From: Actinocrinis sp046724665
GTDB lineage: Bacteria > Actinomycetota > Actinomycetes > Streptomycetales > Catenulisporaceae
Length of the DNA stretch: 30,756 nucleotides
Assembly: GCA_046724665.1 (NCBI GenBank)
Contig: JBKOWZ010000243.1
Coordinates: 1-30,756 of the forward strand
Direction: 5' to 3'
In this document: piece by piece, positions 1 to 7,475 of the stretch
Numbering within the stretch: position 1 is the first letter of the stretch
Layout: each line of letters begins with the position of its first letter
Notes under the pieces: model-generated
What the model saw: the letters and a program-made list of their open reading frames with translations, nothing else
Told to the model about the DNA's origin: nothing
The model's database searches: none
Position numbers and translations under genes: made by a program

Positions 1-92
1 GGGGTGAGCGGATCAAGATCGTGTTCCTTGTCTCGCGCGGATCGCGTCTTCGCAGTGGCGTGAGCCACCCGACAACCATCATCGAACCCTGA
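1..92 (+). CDS. possible C-terminal end of a gene entering from the left edge
   Basis: Reading frame 3 is open from the window edge to a TGA at 90-92. It gives about 29 residues ending in GVSHPTTIIEP, and most codons end in G or C as in the certain genes of the window. I do not recognise the family, and such a short stretch could be open by chance. If real, the gene runs in the same direction as the GH5 gene that starts 670 bases further on. Confidence 0.3.
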   Translation, partial: GERIKIVFLVSRGSRLRSGVSHPTTIIEP

Positions 93-337
93 GAAAACGC
101 GCGGACCGAGGAGGGCTCAAACTCGTCCTTTTGAGCGGATCGGAAGGCCCGCAGGGACTCGGCGGACCACACGGCGCACGCCCCGCTCACCCACTGCCGG
201 CGACCGTCGCCCTCCCCGCCGAGCCTGTTGCGCAGCACTCGGGTTCGGTGTAGGGATTTGGGCTGTTGCAGTGGACTGTGTGTGGAGTTGTTCGCTCAAT
301 GCCTTCCTTAGGCCGGGGAGCCGGCTCAGCCAGAACC

Positions 338-367
338 TTGACAACCCAAACAGATTCCTCCTATCTT
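338..367 (+). promoter_or_regulatory. candidate promoter upstream of GH5-ricin gene
   Basis: TTGACA at 338-343 is followed after 18 bases by TATCTT at 362-367, a good match to a housekeeping -35/-10 pair. It would give a 5' leader of nearly 390 bases before the GH5 start at 762. The -10 region overlaps the first copy of a direct repeat at 351-388. Confidence 0.4.
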
Positions 368-388
368 AAACAAGATTCCTCATACCTT
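351..388 (+). repeat. 17-bp imperfect direct repeat at the candidate promoter
   Basis: CAGATTCCTCCTATCTT (351-367) and AAGATTCCTCATACCTT (372-388) match at 14 of 17 positions with a 21-base period, two helical turns. The first copy covers the candidate -10 element, so tandem binding of a regulator on one DNA face is plausible. The regulator is unknown. Confidence 0.45.
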
Positions 389-761
389 CGTCCGATTTCG
401 CCAGATTATTGCCACTGTCTCGACGGCATTCGTCGGGCGGATCTTGTCGTGCCCTGACGAGCCACATGCCTCGAAGATCACCAGCATGCGTGTTGGATTT
501 TGTTTAGTCAGCCAGTGGCTTTGCCAACCGTCGATGGCGGTCACGGCCAGTGGACCGGCCGGTCGTTCCCGGGGCGTACAACCCAGGACTCTGTTTCACA
601 GATGTGCGCTTCGGCGCGCACCAGGCCGCCGTGATGTTCGCGCGGTCTGACCCGGCTTCCGCTGTCCGACCACTTCGACGACGCGGCGCGCGAGCCCGCG
701 CGTCGGGCACGGCACGCACCATGCAATGCGAATTGCGAATTCCGTCCTCAAAGGAGAGTGT

Positions 762-2207
762 ATGGAACGCTCCAGGCACCGCTTCGGGCGCTTGACCCCG
801 ATCGGCCTCGCCATCGCGATGCTGCTCGGCCTGCTGGGCATGCAGGTCGCGACCAGCACCGCGGCGCAAGCCACCACCAGCCAGTTCCACGGCCTGAACT
901 GGGCCGACCCCAATGACAACTTCGTCACCGGCCATCTTCAGCCGGTCGGCCTTTCCGACACCGACAGCTACTCGACCGTGTACGCCAAGGCGACCTCGAT
1001 CCTCAAAGGCTTCCAGGCCCTGGGCGCCAACACCGTGCGCATGCCGCTCAACGAGTCGACCGTCGCCAGCAGTTGGTGGAACAGCTACACCGCCGCGTTC
1101 GACGCGGCCACCGCGCTGGGCATGAACGTCTTCCTGACCCCCTGGCTACAGAACGGCGTGATCGGCGACAGCAACGCGTTCTACGCGATGTGGGACACCG
1201 TGATCAACAAGTACCTGAGCAACAGCCGGGTCTACTTCGGCATCATGAACGAGCCCTGGGGCTACAGCATCACCGACGAGGACAACCTCGTCGCGGCCTG
1301 GGTCGCGCACTACTCCCAGATACCCCGCGGGCGGATCATCGTGCCCGGCGCCTGGGAGGGCAACCTGTGCGCCGTCGGCGCCGACTCGCGCCTGAACGGC
1401 ACCCTGCTCTCGCTGCACGACTACACCCTCGGCGGGGAGACCCACCCCACCGAGGCCGACTGGATCACCAGCTTCGAGAACAACGTCTGCGGCTATGACA
1501 GCCGCGCCATTCTCACCGAGTTCGGCGTCCCGATGAACACCGGCGTGAACTACAACGGGCCTCGCGACGGCACCAACGACGTGTCCTTCCTCTACGCGCT
1601 GACCGACACCGTGCGCAAGCAGGGCATGGGCTCGCTCCTGTGGACCGGCGTGAAGTACGCCACCCAGACCCAGGGCCCCGGCCCGTGCGAGAACGCCTCG
1701 TGCGCGATCACCTCCCTACAGGGCACCGCGCCGAACTACACGCTCAGCATCACCAACCAATCCGGCCTCGACCGCCTCCAGTACGGCTGGGGCAGCAGCA
1801 GCACCGGCGGGGGCGCCACCACCGGTCCCCTGCACGCGGTCGGCGCGGGCAAGTGCCTGGACGTGCCCGGCGCAACGCAGACCAACGGCACGGTGACGCA
1901 GATCTGGGCCTGCAACGGCGGCAGCAACCAGACCTGGACGCGCACCGCGAGCAACCAGCTCACCGTCTACGGTGGCGCGAAGTGCCTGGACGCCGCCAAC
2001 AACCAGACGACCGCCGGCACAGCGGTGCAGATCTGGGACTGCAACGGCGGCGCCAACCAGCAGTGGACCCTCAACGCCAACGGCACCATCACCGGCGTCC
2101 AGTCGGGGCTCTGCCTCGACGTGACCGCAGGCTCCACCACCAACGGCGCCAAGATCGAGCTGTGGACCTGCAACGGTGGCAGCAACCAGCAGTGGACGCT
2201 CGGCTGA
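762..2207 (+). CDS. secreted GH5 glycosidase with C-terminal ricin-type lectin module
   Basis: This is a retaining glycoside hydrolase of family 5 (cellulase superfamily), expected to cut beta-linked glucans or mannans outside the cell. The start at 762 is chosen because AAGGAG (751-756) lies five bases upstream; an in-frame ATG at 726 lacks such a site. Of 481 residues, 1-36 form a signal peptide ending near AQA. The GH5 barrel spans about 40-350, with acid/base Glu in IMNEPWG and nucleophile Glu in LTEFGVP. A Gly/Ser/Thr linker leads to a ricin-B lectin (CBM13) trefoil with three QxW-type repeats (NQTW, NQQW, NQQW). The exact GH5 subfamily and substrate are not clear. It is convergent with the second GH5 gene, with a palindromic terminator between them. 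Confidence 0.9.
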   Translation: MERSRHRFGRLTPIGLAIAMLLGLLGMQVATSTAAQATTSQFHGLNWADPNDNFVTGHLQPVGLSDTDSYSTVYAKATSILKGFQALGANTVRMPLNESTVASSWWNSYTAAFDAATALGMNVFLTPWLQNGVIGDSNAFYAMWDTVINKYLSNSRVYFGIMNEPWGYSITDEDNLVAAWVAHYSQIPRGRIIVPGAWEGNLCAVGADSRLNGTLLSLHDYTLGGETHPTEADWITSFENNVCGYDSRAILTEFGVPMNTGVNYNGPRDGTNDVSFLYALTDTVRKQGMGSLLWTGVKYATQTQGPGPCENASCAITSLQGTAPNYTLSITNQSGLDRLQYGWGSSSTGGGATTGPLHAVGAGKCLDVPGATQTNGTVTQIWACNGGSNQTWTRTASNQLTVYGGAKCLDAANNQTTAGTAVQIWDCNGGANQQWTLNANGTITGVQSGLCLDVTAGSTTNGAKIELWTCNGGSNQQWTLG

Positions 2208-2282
2208 CGCCACCACAGCCCGACAGCCGTCCGGGACCACTACCGGATACCCGGCCCCGGCAGCACGCGGCACGGCACTGAT

Positions 2283-2330
2283 TCGGCACTGTGGCTCGGC
2301 TCCCCGCGGGGAGCCGAGCCACAGTGCCGA
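2283..2330. terminator. perfect 48-bp palindrome, bidirectional terminator
   Basis: Each 24-base arm is the exact reverse complement of the other, centred at 2306/2307, with a core of CTCCCCGCGGGGAG. It lies between the stops of two convergent genes (2207 and 2349), so it can form the same very stable GC-rich hairpin in both transcripts. No U-tract follows, which is usual for actinobacterial terminators. Confidence 0.85.
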
Positions 2331-2348
2331 TCTGTCAGATCACCGAGA

Positions 2349-4115
2349 TCACGCGGGCGAGCCGGTGACCGTGGTGCCGGACTTGGTGACGGTGTACGTC
2401 GTCTTGGCGCCGCTCCAGTAGTAGAACGTGAGCGTTACCGGCACGCCGTCCTTGATCGCGTTGAGGAAGTGGTCGGGCGTCATGGTGATGGTGTTGCCCG
2501 CCTGGTTCGGCACGTAGGCGACGCCGAACTCCTGGAACGTCGTCCAGGACGCCTCGCCGGCGCCGCTGCCGTCGGCGTACTTGGCTTCCATCTGCGCCAG
2601 TTGGTCGCCGTTGAACTGCGTCGGGATCACCAGGCCGCTGGTGGTGTCTCCGGTCGCGGCGGCCTGGGTGACCGGGGCGTAGGAGATCACGTTGATCTTC
2701 CACGGCACACCCCGGGAGAACCGCACGCTCAGCGTCGAGTCCACGCCGAGCTTCTGGTCGCCGACCAGCTTGGTCACCGTGGCGGAGGTCAGCGTGAGCA
2801 CGTCGCCGTTGAGCGCGTAGTCCTTGCCCTTGACCAGCAGCCAGTCACCGGCGCTGAGCCCCTCGAACCGGGTGCCGTTGAGGTTCAGGGTGGTCGTCCA
2901 CGCCGTGATCGGGCCGGACTTCGGCACGAACAGCTGGTCGGTGGCCCCGGTACCCGAGCGCGTCTTCCAGCCCGCCTGAATCAGCGCGAACAGGTCCGGG
3001 ACCTTGATCTGGTAAGTGTTGCGGTCGATGTACAGGCCGGGGTCCCACAGCGCGGTGGTCACGTGGTTGATCCGCGCCTCGTACTCGAACATCTCGAAGA
3101 ACTTGTCGGCCTCACCCGGCTCGATGGCGTTGTAATCGGTCCAGCTCGGGTACTTGAACGTGCCCCACTCGCCCATGTAGGCCGGGATGCCCTTGGCGAC
3201 GAAGGTGTTGTAGATCTCCGAGTAGAGGTCGAGCATGTCCTGCTGCACCCGGGCGTTGAAGGTGTCGTACCCGGCGATGTTCACCGTGAACGGCCAGAAG
3301 CCGTAGTTGTGGATCGTGGCGACCAGGTTCGAGTCGTGCAGCGAGGCTATCTCGGCGGCCAGCGCGTCGAAACCGGGCTGCGAGTTGGCGCTCGGGAACA
3401 GCACCAGCAGGCGGGTGCCGTTGCGGCCACCGGAGTGGCGCACGACGTTGAAGAAGTCCGTCTGCAACTCGTCCAGGTACTCAATCGCCTGTGCGTCCGT
3501 GGCATTGGCGAACTGCGGCTCATTCACGCTCTCGAACAGCAGCTTGCGCGACTCGTCCTTGAACTCGGTCGCGATCTGCTTCCAGGTCGCCTCGAAACGC
3601 GCCACCACGTTGTCATGATCGGTCGGCATGCTGGAGATCCACTGCCACGAATCGTGATGCACATTCAGGACGACGTAGAGGCCGTCCGCGAGCGCCCAGT
3701 CCACCACCTGCTTGACCCGGGCCATCCACGTCGGATCGATCGCGTACGGCGCGGTGGCGGACGCGTGGATACCCCAGGTCACCGGGATGCGCACGCTGCG
3801 GAAGCCGTCGGCCTTCACCGTGTCGAACAGCTGCTTGGTGATCAGCGGGTTGCCCCACGAGGTCTCCGTCGGGATGGCATCCAGCGTGTTGCCCACATTC
3901 CAACTCGGCTGCATCGCCGCGACCGTGTCCATCGTGGGATTGTCGGGCGCCGGCAGCACGCCGCCCTGAGTGCTCTGCCCGGTGTTGTTGTCGGTAGCGC
4001 TCGACGCGCTGGCGGGAAGCGCGCCCGCACCGACGATTGCACCGCCGAGGAGAGTGACACCGGTTGCGACGGCGGCGAGCCGCCATCGGATTGCTCGTCG
4101 TTGAACGTGCCGCAC
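2349..4115 (-). CDS. secreted trimodular GH5 endoglucanase/xyloglucanase with X2 (Ig-like) and CBM46 modules
   Basis: This enzyme cuts beta-1,4-glucan backbones. The start is placed at a GTG at 4115 because GGAGG (4121-4125) sits five bases before it; the ATGs at 4142 and 4127 lack a well-placed site. The 588-residue product has a signal peptide ending near ASA. A GH5 barrel follows, with WNVGNTLDA, acid/base Glu in SVNEPQF and nucleophile Glu in YMGEWGTF. Next come a CBM_X2/Ig-like module (LNLNGTRFEGL) and a C-terminal CBM46-like module (FNGDQLAQMEAKYADG, TLTFYYWSG). This order matches Bacillus Cel5B of subfamily GH5_4, where CBM46 helps bind xyloglucan; the substrate here is inferred. Two operator-like palindromes lie upstream. 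Confidence 0.9.
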   Translation of the reverse strand: MRHVQRRAIRWRLAAVATGVTLLGGAIVGAGALPASASSATDNNTGQSTQGGVLPAPDNPTMDTVAAMQPSWNVGNTLDAIPTETSWGNPLITKQLFDTVKADGFRSVRIPVTWGIHASATAPYAIDPTWMARVKQVVDWALADGLYVVLNVHHDSWQWISSMPTDHDNVVARFEATWKQIATEFKDESRKLLFESVNEPQFANATDAQAIEYLDELQTDFFNVVRHSGGRNGTRLLVLFPSANSQPGFDALAAEIASLHDSNLVATIHNYGFWPFTVNIAGYDTFNARVQQDMLDLYSEIYNTFVAKGIPAYMGEWGTFKYPSWTDYNAIEPGEADKFFEMFEYEARINHVTTALWDPGLYIDRNTYQIKVPDLFALIQAGWKTRSGTGATDQLFVPKSGPITAWTTTLNLNGTRFEGLSAGDWLLVKGKDYALNGDVLTLTSATVTKLVGDQKLGVDSTLSVRFSRGVPWKINVISYAPVTQAAATGDTTSGLVIPTQFNGDQLAQMEAKYADGSGAGEASWTTFQEFGVAYVPNQAGNTITMTPDHFLNAIKDGVPVTLTFYYWSGAKTTYTVTKSGTTVTGSPA

Positions 4116-4120
4116 GAATT

Positions 4121-4125
4121 CCTCC
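4121..4125 (-). promoter_or_regulatory. ribosome binding site deciding the GTG start of GH5-CBM46
   Basis: On the minus strand GGAGG is followed by five bases (AATTC) and then GTG. The two in-frame ATGs further upstream have no comparable site, and starting there would add charged residues before the signal peptide. Confidence 0.7.
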
Positions 4126-4355
4126 ATGGGGAGAGCCCGCATCCTCGCGGACTGATGGGTGCTTCGGCAGGTGTCTCAGCAGGCAGATCAGCTCACGTTC
4201 ATGACGACCACCACAGCACCGCTCCTCGCGGCGGCGCAACGCGGGCGCGCGGATGCCGCCGCAGGAGCGCAGCGCGGGATCGGGGATGGTCTCGACACTG
4301 TCTTCGTCGCGTGCGTGCGGTCAGAGGTGAGCGTCGGCGTAGCGCGTCATGACTG

Positions 4356-4368
4356 TCGAAGCGCTTCA
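4356..4368. promoter_or_regulatory. LacI-type operator-like palindrome, copy 1
   Basis: TCGAAGCGCTTCA contains the perfect 10-bp palindrome GAAGCGCTTC (4358-4367) with a central CG, as in LacI/CcpA-family operators. It lies about 240 bases upstream of the GH5-CBM46 start. The identical 13-mer recurs at 4487-4499. No LacI-family gene is in the window, so the regulator would be encoded elsewhere. Confidence 0.6.
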
Positions 4369-4486
4369 ACACTAATAGAGACTAGGTCAGCACGCCCGGT
4401 TCATACAAGACCAACCGGCCACACCTCACGCTCTGTGAGCTGCGGCATATCCGGAATATATGGACTAGGACGTGCCGACGAGGCTT

Positions 4487-4499
4487 TCGAAGCGCTTCA
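4487..4499. promoter_or_regulatory. LacI-type operator-like palindrome, copy 2
   Basis: The 13-mer TCGAAGCGCTTCA is identical to the copy at 4356-4368 and centred 131 bases away. Two such sites in the same control region, facing the GH5-CBM46 gene, fit repression by looping or cooperative binding. It also lies about 100 bases past the end of the GH2 gene, beyond that gene's terminator. Confidence 0.6.
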
Positions 4500-4542
4500 C
4501 CTGCGTACGGCTGCGCGGCTGTGCTCCCGCGGGGCAGGCGGC

Positions 4543-4587
4543 CCGTACGGCTCCTGCGCGCGGCGGTCAGCGCGCGGAGCCGTACGG
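4543..4587 (-). terminator. terminator hairpin after the GH2 gene
   Basis: CCGTACGGCTCC (4543-4554) pairs with GGAGCCGTACGG (4576-4587). After a one-base bulge the stem continues with GCGCGC on both sides around an 8-base loop. It begins 17 bases beyond the GH2 stop on the minus strand, so it most likely ends the GH95-GH2 transcript. Confidence 0.75.
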
Positions 4588-4603
4588 TCGGCCGTGCCTG
4601 TGG

Positions 4604-7396
4604 TCAGTTCCGCAGGCTCCATTGCTGGTTCGCGCCGCCGTTGCACGACCACAGGATGAGCTTTGTGCCGTTCGCGGTTCCGGCGCCGTTGGCGTCGAGG
4701 CACAGGCCGGACTGAGCGCCGGTGATCGTGCCGTTCGTGTTGATGTTCCACTGCTGGTTGGTGTGGCCGTTGCAGTCCCAGATGATCACCTGGGTGCCGT
4801 TGCTGGTGCCCCCGCCGTTGGCGTCCAGGCACTTGTTGCCGTACACCTGCAACTGCTTGCCGGAGGTGAGGGTCCAGCGCTGGTTGGTGCCGCTGCCGCA
4901 GTCCCACAGCTGGACCTGCGTGCCGTTCGTGGTGCTCGCGTTGGGCACGTCCACGCACCGGCCGGACTGGCCGCCGACGATCTGCGAGCCGGTTCCGGCG
5001 GGCGGCTGCCCCCAGAGGGCCGAGTTGTCGAAGTTGGCGGGTTCGGTTTCACTTGCGGCGCCGACGGTATCGACGGTCGTGATGGTGATGGTGGCGTCGG
5101 GCAGCCCCGCCGACTTGGCCGTGACGGTGCTCGTGCCGGCGTAGTAGGAGCGGAACTCGATGGCCGCCTGACCGTTGAACGCCTCCGTGCCGGGGGTGAA
5201 GGTGTACGACTTGCCGCCGGGCAGCACTCCCGGACCGCTGGTGACGGTCAACGTCACGGTCCGGTTGTCGTTCACCCACGCGCCGGACGCATTGCGCATG
5301 GTCACCACGAGTTGGGTGTCCGTGGCGCCATCGTCGGTGATCGTGGTCGAGGAGTACCGGCCGGCCCGCAGCGTCATCGCGCTCGCGCTCCCCGCCGCGG
5401 CTTGCTCGCGAGCCACCGGCGTGGGGTCGGCGATGTTCGTCAAGCCCGACCAGTTCGCCTTGTTCGCCCGGTACCAGTACCACTGGTCCTTGGGCAGCCG
5501 GTAGTAGTCGACCATGCCCATGCGGGCGAAGCTCGGATCCAGGATCGTGCCGTGGTCGAAGCCGGCCCAGATGGCCAGCCCTGCGCTGTCGGTCGTGAGC
5601 CTGAACCTGGTCGCGTTGTTCGGGTCCTGGGTGTCGCCGTACGTGGGGCCGTAGGTACCGGGCCGGTCGGAGGTGTACGAGCCGTACTCGGTGACCATGT
5701 TCGGCATCCACGTGTTGGTGATCTTCGCGCCGTCCCCGTTGTACCCGGCGACGTCGCAGACCGACAGCTGGTCCAGCGAGGCACGCTGCACCCCGCCCAG
5801 CGCCGCCTTGCGGGTCGGGTCGAGCTGGTGGGAGTAGTCGCGCATCCTGCTCGCCAGCGCGGTGGCCTTGCCCAGCGTGGCCGAGGAGGTGAAGAAGACC
5901 TCGTTGCCCATGGACCAGTTGATGATCGAGGGGTGGTTGCGGCCGACCCGGATCATGTCGCGCAGGCTGTCCATGGCGCTTTGTTCGAAGGCCGGCTGGT
6001 CGGCGGTCTTCTGCGGGTAGCCGTCGGCCTTGTAGTCGCTGACGGTACCGGTCGGCGTGGGCTCGATGCCGGCGGTGGCGGTCGCCCAGAAGTCGTTCTC
6101 GGACCAGAACATGACGCCGAGCTTGTCGGTGGCGTCCGCGAAGGCGGGATCGTGGGGGTAGTGCGAGCCGCGGATGAAGTTCATGCCGGCCTCGCGGACA
6201 TAGCTCACGTCGCGCTCGAAGCCGGAGTTGGTGACGGCGTTGCTCCAACCACCGTGGTCCTGGTGCACGTCGGCCCCGACAAGCAGTGTCTTGACACCGT
6301 TGAGGTAGAAGCCGTCCACCTTCCACTGCGCGCTGCGGAAGCCGAAGGTCGTGGTGTACGTGTCGACGACGCTCCCGGCCACCACGAGGGAGGTGGTCAC
6401 CGTGTACAGCGCGGGATTGTTCGGCGCCCACAGGCTGAGCCCCTGCAACATGCTCGCGGTGTCCGAGAGGGAGCCGCTGAGCGCGTCCAGAGTGCTCGTG
6501 CTCGCCGCACCGATCGTCTGCACGGGCGAGTTGAACGTGGCCAGGACGGTGCTCGATCCCTGCTTACTCACCTGCTGCTGGGCGTAGACGTCGATCGGCG
6601 CGGAGCCGTCGTTGCGCACCTCCGTCTGCACCCGCACGTTCGAGCGGCGCGCTGCGAGGTTCGCACTCAGGGCACTGTCGCTCGGGTACTGCGACAGGTC
6701 GATGTTGCGGTAGTACGCGGGATTGCTCGTGTCCCACACCGGATTGGTCAGCGCGGGCGTCGTGACGAACGTGCCGTACCAGGTCACGTGCACGTTGTTC
6801 GTCACGTTCAGGTAGACGTCCCGATAGATGCCCCCGCTGAACTGGTGGTCGCCGGTGCGCGGCGCCAGGTCGGCCCGCCACCGGTTGTCCACGCGCACCG
6901 CGATCACGTTGTCACCCGTTTGCAGGGAGCTGGTGATGTCGAAGACGAACCCGGTGTACCCGCCGCGGTGCGTACCGATCACGGTGCCGTTGACCCACAC
7001 GTCGGTGACCGAGAACGAGCCTTCGAATTCCAGCTCCACCCGCTGGCCGCTCCAGGAGGAGGGAACCGTGAAGTGCTTGCGGTACCAGCCAAGGCCCACA
7101 TAGAAGGACTGCCCGCCGGTGGTGCCGCCGACGTTGTAGGGAGCGTCGAAGTCGTGCGGCAGGGCCACCGGCCCCCACTTCGAGTCGTCGAAACCAGGGT
7201 TCTGAGCCCCCGCCACGTCCGAACGCGCGAACATCCACCCCCGGTCGAAGTCGATTTTCTGCCGGGAGCCGGCATCAGTCAGCTGTCCGGCCGCCATCCT
7301 GTCGCCGGCACGAGTGGCTGAAGCCGACGCCGGTGGCACCAACAAGGCCGCGATGGCCGCCAGCGCGGCACTCAGGACGAAAGCGAATCTCCTCAC
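4604..7396 (-). CDS. secreted GH2 beta-galactosidase-like enzyme with Ig-like and ricin-type lectin modules
   Basis: This GH2 retaining glycosidase probably removes terminal beta-galactose from polysaccharide side chains; other GH2 activities are possible. The GTG at 7396 is preferred because GTGGAG lies five bases upstream; the product then has about 930 residues and opens with an Arg-Arg signal peptide ending near ASASA. Next come the sugar-binding jelly roll (LPHDFDAPYN), the GH2 Ig-like domain and the TIM barrel. Acid/base Glu is near 499 in NWSMGNE and the nucleophile Glu near 570 in VTEYGS. An extra Ig-like domain (about 680-780) and a C-terminal ricin-B trefoil with NQRW and two NQQW motifs follow. 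It begins 79 bases after the GH95 stop on the same strand, so the two are probably co-transcribed. Confidence 0.88.
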   Translation of the reverse strand: MRRFAFVLSAALAAIAALLVPPASASATRAGDRMAAGQLTDAGSRQKIDFDRGWMFARSDVAGAQNPGFDDSKWGPVALPHDFDAPYNVGGTTGGQSFYVGLGWYRKHFTVPSSWSGQRVELEFEGSFSVTDVWVNGTVIGTHRGGYTGFVFDITSSLQTGDNVIAVRVDNRWRADLAPRTGDHQFSGGIYRDVYLNVTNNVHVTWYGTFVTTPALTNPVWDTSNPAYYRNIDLSQYPSDSALSANLAARRSNVRVQTEVRNDGSAPIDVYAQQQVSKQGSSTVLATFNSPVQTIGAASTSTLDALSGSLSDTASMLQGLSLWAPNNPALYTVTTSLVVAGSVVDTYTTTFGFRSAQWKVDGFYLNGVKTLLVGADVHQDHGGWSNAVTNSGFERDVSYVREAGMNFIRGSHYPHDPAFADATDKLGVMFWSENDFWATATAGIEPTPTGTVSDYKADGYPQKTADQPAFEQSAMDSLRDMIRVGRNHPSIINWSMGNEVFFTSSATLGKATALASRMRDYSHQLDPTRKAALGGVQRASLDQLSVCDVAGYNGDGAKITNTWMPNMVTEYGSYTSDRPGTYGPTYGDTQDPNNATRFRLTTDSAGLAIWAGFDHGTILDPSFARMGMVDYYRLPKDQWYWYRANKANWSGLTNIADPTPVAREQAAAGSASAMTLRAGRYSSTTITDDGATDTQLVVTMRNASGAWVNDNRTVTLTVTSGPGVLPGGKSYTFTPGTEAFNGQAAIEFRSYYAGTSTVTAKSAGLPDATITITTVDTVGAASETEPANFDNSALWGQPPAGTGSQIVGGQSGRCVDVPNASTTNGTQVQLWDCGSGTNQRWTLTSGKQLQVYGNKCLDANGGGTSNGTQVIIWDCNGHTNQQWNINTNGTITGAQSGLCLDANGAGTANGTKLILWSCNGGANQQWSLRN

Positions 7397-7475
7397 GATC
7401 ACTCCACGGCTGTTCGTAGGTCGCGAGCCCACCGCTGGGGTACGAATCGGGCGGTCGGCCGGTACTGGTGGGTTC

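Larger units (their letters stand above)
93..725. other. long upstream region of the first GH5 gene, no gene seen
   Basis: No convincing coding frame is visible here. The stretch has a lower-GC part (about 335-420) holding a sigma70-like promoter and a 17-base direct repeat, listed separately. The remainder is GC-rich without a structure I can name. It probably serves as the control region of the GH5-ricin gene. Confidence 0.5.

Noticed and set aside
2469..4352. 627-codon plus-strand frame opposite GH5-CBM46
   Set aside because: Shadow frame. The minus strand has signal peptide, NEP and GEWG motifs and a fitting ribosome site.
4472..7321. 949-codon open frame on the plus strand opposite GH2
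   Set aside because: It is the antisense shadow of the GH2 gene in GC-rich DNA. It is Arg/Val/Gly-rich with no domain, while the minus strand has complete GH2 motifs.
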